Made by a program: the position numbers and the translations under genes
In this document: positions 60,804-64,000 of the stretch, one piece after another
How the letters are laid out: the number at the start of each line of letters is the position of its first letter
How positions within the stretch are numbered: the first letter of the stretch is position 1
The notes under the pieces: model-generated
Told to the model about the DNA's origin: nothing
Seen by the model: only the letters and a program-made list of their open reading frames with translations
Database searches by the model: none
NCBI GenBank assembly: GCA_024330965.1
Contig: JANDJL010000002.1
Span: 1-64,000, forward strand
Direction of reading: 5' to 3'
Source: Nitrospira sp.
GTDB taxonomy: Bacteria; Nitrospirota; Nitrospiria; Nitrospirales; Nitrospiraceae
DNA: 64,000 nucleotides

Positions 60804-61306
60804 CCGTCACCCTCCCACGGTAAAGATTTGATTGTCGAGTTGGGATTGCGAGTCTGTGGTCTGAGATGTGAGACGAACTGCGACGAGCCTGGAGGAAACA
60901 GCGCACCACGACAAAAGGTTCATCGCAATCACATGGCTCTGCGTTTCTGCTGCTGTCGCCATGAGCACGAGAGCGCGCATCATTGGCACCGGCACCACCA
61001 TGATCACGAAGGGATACCCCTTTTCTCTCGTCGAGGAAGACGGCGCAACAGTAACAATCCCTCCTTTATTTATTAAAATAGATAAAACGGATTAAAGGTA
61101 TCGGTAAATCCAATATCCCGACATCGCAATCGGGCGGAGGGAGGTGGCTGTTGTTGTGAGAATCCGGTCGGCATCTGCCACAACCCATCTAGCAACTGTT
61201 TGAAAGCCCCCGTAGCGGCGCAACGCGGCCTAGGACCGGCGGAAAGTAGCGAGGCCGCAGTGGAACAGAGGGAAGTACGGCCAGAGAAGGACCTGCCGTG
61301 GAAGAT
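60804..61306 (-). other. 503-base intergenic region with a small His-rich ORF candidate
   Basis: The region probably holds the promoter of the beta-barrel gene. On the plus strand an ATG at 60933 opens a 47-residue frame to 61076, with CCCRHEHESAHHWHRHHHDH in it. The ribosome site before it is weak. No other gene was recognised in either direction. Confidence 0.35.
60933..61076 (+). CDS. Possible small His/Cys-rich protein (47 aa)
   Basis: An ATG-started ORF translates to MALRFCCCRHEHESAHHWHR, continuing HHHDHEGIPLF and a basic tail ending in a TAA at 61074-61076. The density of Cys and His would fit metal binding. The SD is poor and the ORF could be chance; no homologue is known to me. Confidence 0.2.
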   Translation: MALRFCCCRHEHESAHHWHRHHHDHEGIPLFSRRGRRRNSNNPSFIY

Positions 61307-62179
61307 TTATCGTCCCAGCGCCTTTTTCACCGCCAGACCGATTTCGGCTGGATTTTTCACGACCGTCACACCGGCTGATTCAAGGGCTTTCATTTTTTCG
61401 GACGCCGTGCCTTTCCCGCCGGAGATGATCGCTCCGGCGTGGCCCATGCGGCGGCCAGGTGGCGCCGTGATCCCGGCGATGAAACTGATGACCGGCTTCT
61501 TAACATGCTTCTTGATGAATTCGGCCGCTTTTTCCTCCGCGTCGCCGCCGATCTCACCGATCATGACGATGGCTTGCGTTTCCTGATCCTTTTCGAACAA
61601 CGGCAGGACATCGACAAATCCCGTACCATTGACGGGGTCGCCCCCAATGCCGACGCACGTCGTTTCCCCAAGTCCCAAAGTCGAAAGCTGATGCACAGCT
61701 TCATAGGTGAGCGTGCCGCTTCGAGACACCACGCCAACGACGCCCCGTTTGTGGATGAAGCCCGGCATGATGCCGATCTTGGCTTCGTCCACCGTGATGA
61801 CACCGGGACAGTTCGGGCCGATCAATCGGACGTCGCGACCACGCAACGCCCGTTTCACCTTCACCATGTCGTTGACCGGAATGCCTTCGGTGATGCAGAT
61901 AATGAGTTTGATTCCGGCGTCGGCGGCCTCGAGAATCGCATCGGCACAAAAGGCGGGGGGAACAAAAATCAGCGACGTGTCGCAGTCGGTCTTTTTGACC
62001 GCTTCGACCACGGTATTGAACACGGGAATTCCCTCAACCTCCTGCCCGGCCTTGCCCGGCGTCACGCCGGCGACGACTTTCGTCCCGTAAGCCTTGCATT
62101 GCGTCGCGTGGAACGAGCCTTCCTTGCCCGTGATCCCCTGCACCACTACCCGCGTGTTCTTATTGACCAAAATGCTCAC
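61307..62179 (-). CDS. sucD: Succinyl-CoA synthetase alpha subunit
   Basis: A 290-residue protein. The CoA-binding start [20 protein letters not shown] and the GVTPGKAG motif are present. The active-site phosphohistidine is His 247 in [23 protein letters not shown] and the [18 protein letters not shown] segment are typical. It interconverts succinate and succinyl-CoA with the beta subunit encoded next to it. In a reductive TCA setting the enzyme runs toward succinyl-CoA. Confidence 0.97.
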   Translation of the reverse strand: MSILVNKNTRVVVQGITGKEGSFHATQCKAYGTKVVAGVTPGKAGQEVEGIPVFNTVVEAVKKTDCDTSLIFVPPAFCADAILEAADAGIKLIICITEGIPVNDMVKVKRALRGRDVRLIGPNCPGVITVDEAKIGIMPGFIHKRGVVGVVSRSGTLTYEAVHQLSTLGLGETTCVGIGGDPVNGTGFVDVLPLFEKDQETQAIVMIGEIGGDAEEKAAEFIKKHVKKPVISFIAGITAPPGRRMGHAGAIISGGKGTASEKMKALESAGVTVVKNPAEIGLAVKKALGR

Positions 62180-62288
62180 GTCGAACCTCTTTCATTTTGT
62201 GCTCTGCTGCTTATCATTCTCGCCGGCGCCAGGATATCGGGAGCGTCTTGCTCGGATGGAAACAAGCGACAACGAGAGGCCGTATGTC

Positions 62289-63467
62289 CTACGCCGCTTT
62301 GCCGGTCAACTGCACGATTTTCTGCGCCGCTTCCCAGAGATCGTTGGCGACATCGAGCTTCAAGCCGGATTCGGCCAACAACTTGCGGCCCTCCTCCGCG
62401 TTCGTCCCTTGCAGCCGCACTACCAGCGGCACATTGATCTTCACTTCCTTCGCTGCTTCGATGACACCATGCGCAATGCGCTCACAGCGGACGATCCCGC
62501 CGAAAATGTTGATGAAGATGCCCTTCACGTTCGGATCTTTGAGCAGAATCCGAAAACCAGCCGCGACGGTTTCTTTTGTCGCACCGCCGCCTACATCCAG
62601 AAAGTTCGCCGGCTCACTGCCGGCCAGCTTGATGACATCCATCGTCGCCATGGCCAGTCCCGCGCCGTTGACCATGCAGCCGATGTTGCCGTCGAGCTTG
62701 ACATAATTAAGATTGTTGGCGGTCGCTTCGATTTCGAGCGGCTCCTCCTCGTTCAAGTCCCGCATCTGTTGGACATCGGGATGTCTAAAGAGTCCGTTAT
62801 CATCGAACGACACTTTGCCGTCGAGCGCCACAAGCGTCTTTTCCTTGGTGATGATGAGGGGATTGATCTCCACCAACGCCGCGTTCTTTTCCATAAAGAA
62901 GCGATAGAGATTCTCCATCAATTTCACAAATGGATTGAGCACCGCCGGCTCGATCTGATGCAGCCCAAGCGCAAACGCGACATTACGTCCGTTGTGTCCT
63001 TGGAATCCGACCGCAGGATCGATCGCTTCCTTGATAATCTTCTCAGGCGTGTGGGCCGCAACCTCTTCGATCTCCATTCCCCCTTCGGTACTGGCAATGA
63101 AGGTGGGCCACCCGCTGTCTCGATCGACAAGGATCGACAGATACAGTTCCTTGGCGATGTTCGCCCCCTCTTCAATCAACAGACGGCGGACCACCCGTCC
63201 CTTCGGTCCTGTCTGATGCGTGACGAGGGTCTTACCGAGCAATTCCCGCGCAAGACCGGCGACCGCATTTTTGTCCTTCGTGAGCTTGACCCCCCCGGCC
63301 TTTCCACGACCTCCCGCATGGATCTGCGCTTTGACGACGAAGACGGGCGTATCGAGCTCATTCGCCCATGCCGACGCAGTCTCTGGTGAGGTAATCTCCT
63401 TTCCACGCGGGACCGGCACGCCGAACTGGGCAAACAGCGACTTAGCTTGGAATTCATGCACATTCAT
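62289..63467 (-). CDS. sucC: Succinyl-CoA synthetase beta subunit
   Basis: A 392-residue protein. The ATP-grasp domain contains VVKAQIHAGGRGKAGGVKL, then KGRVVRRLLIEEGANIAKEL. The C-terminal domain has FLDVGGGATKETVAAGF, followed by RILLKDPNVKGIFINIFGGI. Length is normal. It lies 109 bases upstream of sucD on the same strand, so the two form one unit. The large 431-residue frame opposite is a shadow. Confidence 0.97.
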   Translation of the reverse strand: MNVHEFQAKSLFAQFGVPVPRGKEITSPETASAWANELDTPVFVVKAQIHAGGRGKAGGVKLTKDKNAVAGLARELLGKTLVTHQTGPKGRVVRRLLIEEGANIAKELYLSILVDRDSGWPTFIASTEGGMEIEEVAAHTPEKIIKEAIDPAVGFQGHNGRNVAFALGLHQIEPAVLNPFVKLMENLYRFFMEKNAALVEINPLIITKEKTLVALDGKVSFDDNGLFRHPDVQQMRDLNEEEPLEIEATANNLNYVKLDGNIGCMVNGAGLAMATMDVIKLAGSEPANFLDVGGGATKETVAAGFRILLKDPNVKGIFINIFGGIVRCERIAHGVIEAAKEVKINVPLVVRLQGTNAEEGRKLLAESGLKLDVANDLWEAAQKIVQLTGKAA

Positions 63468-63556
63468 CGTAACCTCAACAATCTATTGGCCGACGACCTG
63501 CGATGACGGGCCGTCTGCTTCCTTGCTGGACGTGTTTCGCGTTACGCCGCGGCTTC

Positions 63557-64000
63557 TTATGTCTTCCTGGTGTACGCCGGCAGGATCATCGGAGAGATGA
63601 CACCGCTGAAGTTACCGTGCTTCTTGGCTTCCGCCCGGAATCGCTCCAAATGTTTGAGCGTCAATTTTCCTTGTTTCATGGAACCGGCCCTGGCGGCGGC
63701 GGTCAATCCGGCCCGTTTCCCGAACACCATCAAATCGAGCAATGAATTGCCCATCAATCGATTCCGTCCGTGCAGCCCGCCGGAGGCTTCTCCCGCGACG
63801 AAGAGATTCTTCACTCCGGTTTCGGAATTGGTGTCAATCTTCACGCCCCCGTTTTGATAGTGCAGGGTGGGATAGATGAGGACCGGTTCTTTACTGATGT
63901 CGATCCCAAACCGTTCGAATTGCCGCACCATAGCGGGAAAATGTTTCTCGACGGTTCCAGGCCCATGCTCCGCGTCAAGCAACGGCGTATCCAGCCACAC
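63557..64000 (-). CDS. Fumarate reductase/succinate dehydrogenase-type flavoprotein, C-terminal part
   Basis: The frame runs off the right edge; 147 residues are visible to the stop at 63557-63559. The GGVKIDTNSETGVKNLFVAG segment, then EASGGLHGRNRLMGNSLLDLM, is the FAD-binding C-terminal part of FrdA/SdhA/AprA-type flavoproteins. It stands 89 bases upstream of sucC. Fumarate reduction next to succinyl-CoA synthesis fits the reductive TCA cycle. The final residues YTRKT are the true end. Confidence 0.85.
   Translation of the reverse strand: MWLDTPLLDAEHGPGTVEKHFPAMVRQFERFGIDISKEPVLIYPTLHYQNGGVKIDTNSETGVKNLFVAGEASGGLHGRNRLMGNSLLDLMVFGKRAGLTAAARAGSMKQGKLTLKHLERFRAEAKKHGNFSGVISPMILPAYTRKT

Noticed and set aside
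62094..63389. 431-residue ORF on the plus strand
   Set aside because: It lies opposite sucC and the start of sucD, which are clear; it has no family motif.
1..64000. CRISPR array
   Set aside because: No regularly spaced 23-40 bp repeats with unique spacers were seen; the repeats present are palindromes or a short tandem.

Overview
The window is high-GC, densely coded chromosomal DNA. It suggests a chemolithoautotrophic Nitrospira-like bacterium (phylum Nitrospirota). This is an inference from the gene set: sucCD next to a fumarate reductase/succinate dehydrogenase-type flavoprotein (reductive TCA style), a long-form dCTP deaminase, many outer-membrane and periplasmic proteins, and an orphan CbbQ-type ATPase. 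No rRNA gene, tRNA gene, integrase or CRISPR array was recognised.

Layout. (1) 1-3451 is a decayed accessory segment: two small unknown genes, relics of restriction-modification genes (a methylase C-terminus, two HsdS C-termini, two HsdR N-termini), an AAA/DUF4143 ATPase and a REP-associated tyrosine transposase carrying palindromic repeats. It begins exactly at the 3' end of ssrA (tmRNA, minus strand, 3452-3802), a classic island integration site. (2) 3932-13437, minus strand: a membrane transporter, a short-chain dehydrogenase, an AlkA-like glycosylase, a nitroreductase and a complete RND efflux set (outer membrane factor, pump, adaptor). (3) 13544-17399, minus: hemerythrin, CDGSH, VOC, DsbA-like, pirin and NmrA genes that look like an oxidative/electrophile stress operon; the promoter at 17510-17537 contains a palindromic operator candidate. 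(4) 17644-23778, minus: two glycine-zipper lipoproteins, a DUF167 protein, a CbbQ-like AAA ATPase, a hybrid histidine kinase and a YkgJ/DUF2156 fusion. (5) 23986-31131, plus: ATP-grasp-like protein, glutaredoxin-like protein, lysine 2,3-aminomutase, dCTP deaminase, membrane protein, two TIGR0428x glycosyltransferases and an SDR, several joined by 4-base stop/start overlaps.

(6) 33810-48363 is the most interesting part. On the plus strand stand a flavin-dependent halogenase-like enzyme, an XanB2/FkbO-type chorismatase, a polysaccharide deacetylase and a lipoprotein. Facing them on the minus strand is a tightly overlapping operon: methyltransferase, acyl carrier protein, AMP ligase, dehydratase, acyltransferase, LolA-like protein, MMPL exporter, ketosynthase, chain-length factor, second dehydratase, ketoreductase and glycosyltransferase. 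Together they are consistent with a halogenated aryl-polyene (xanthomonadin-like) pigment pathway: the chorismatase makes a hydroxybenzoate starter, the ligase loads it on the carrier protein, the ketosynthase/ketoreductase/dehydratase set builds the polyene, the halogenase decorates the ring, and the acyltransferase, LolA-like protein and MMPL protein attach and export it.

(7) 48442-61076: a DUF4105 outer-membrane protein, a DUF3015 protein, an M48 protease, an AIM24 protein, a 1317-residue TPR/acidic membrane protein with a pseudopilin-like tail, a divergent short secretin, a PilZ protein and a beta-barrel protein. (8) 61307-64000: sucD, sucC and the C-terminal part of a flavoprotein subunit cut by the window edge.
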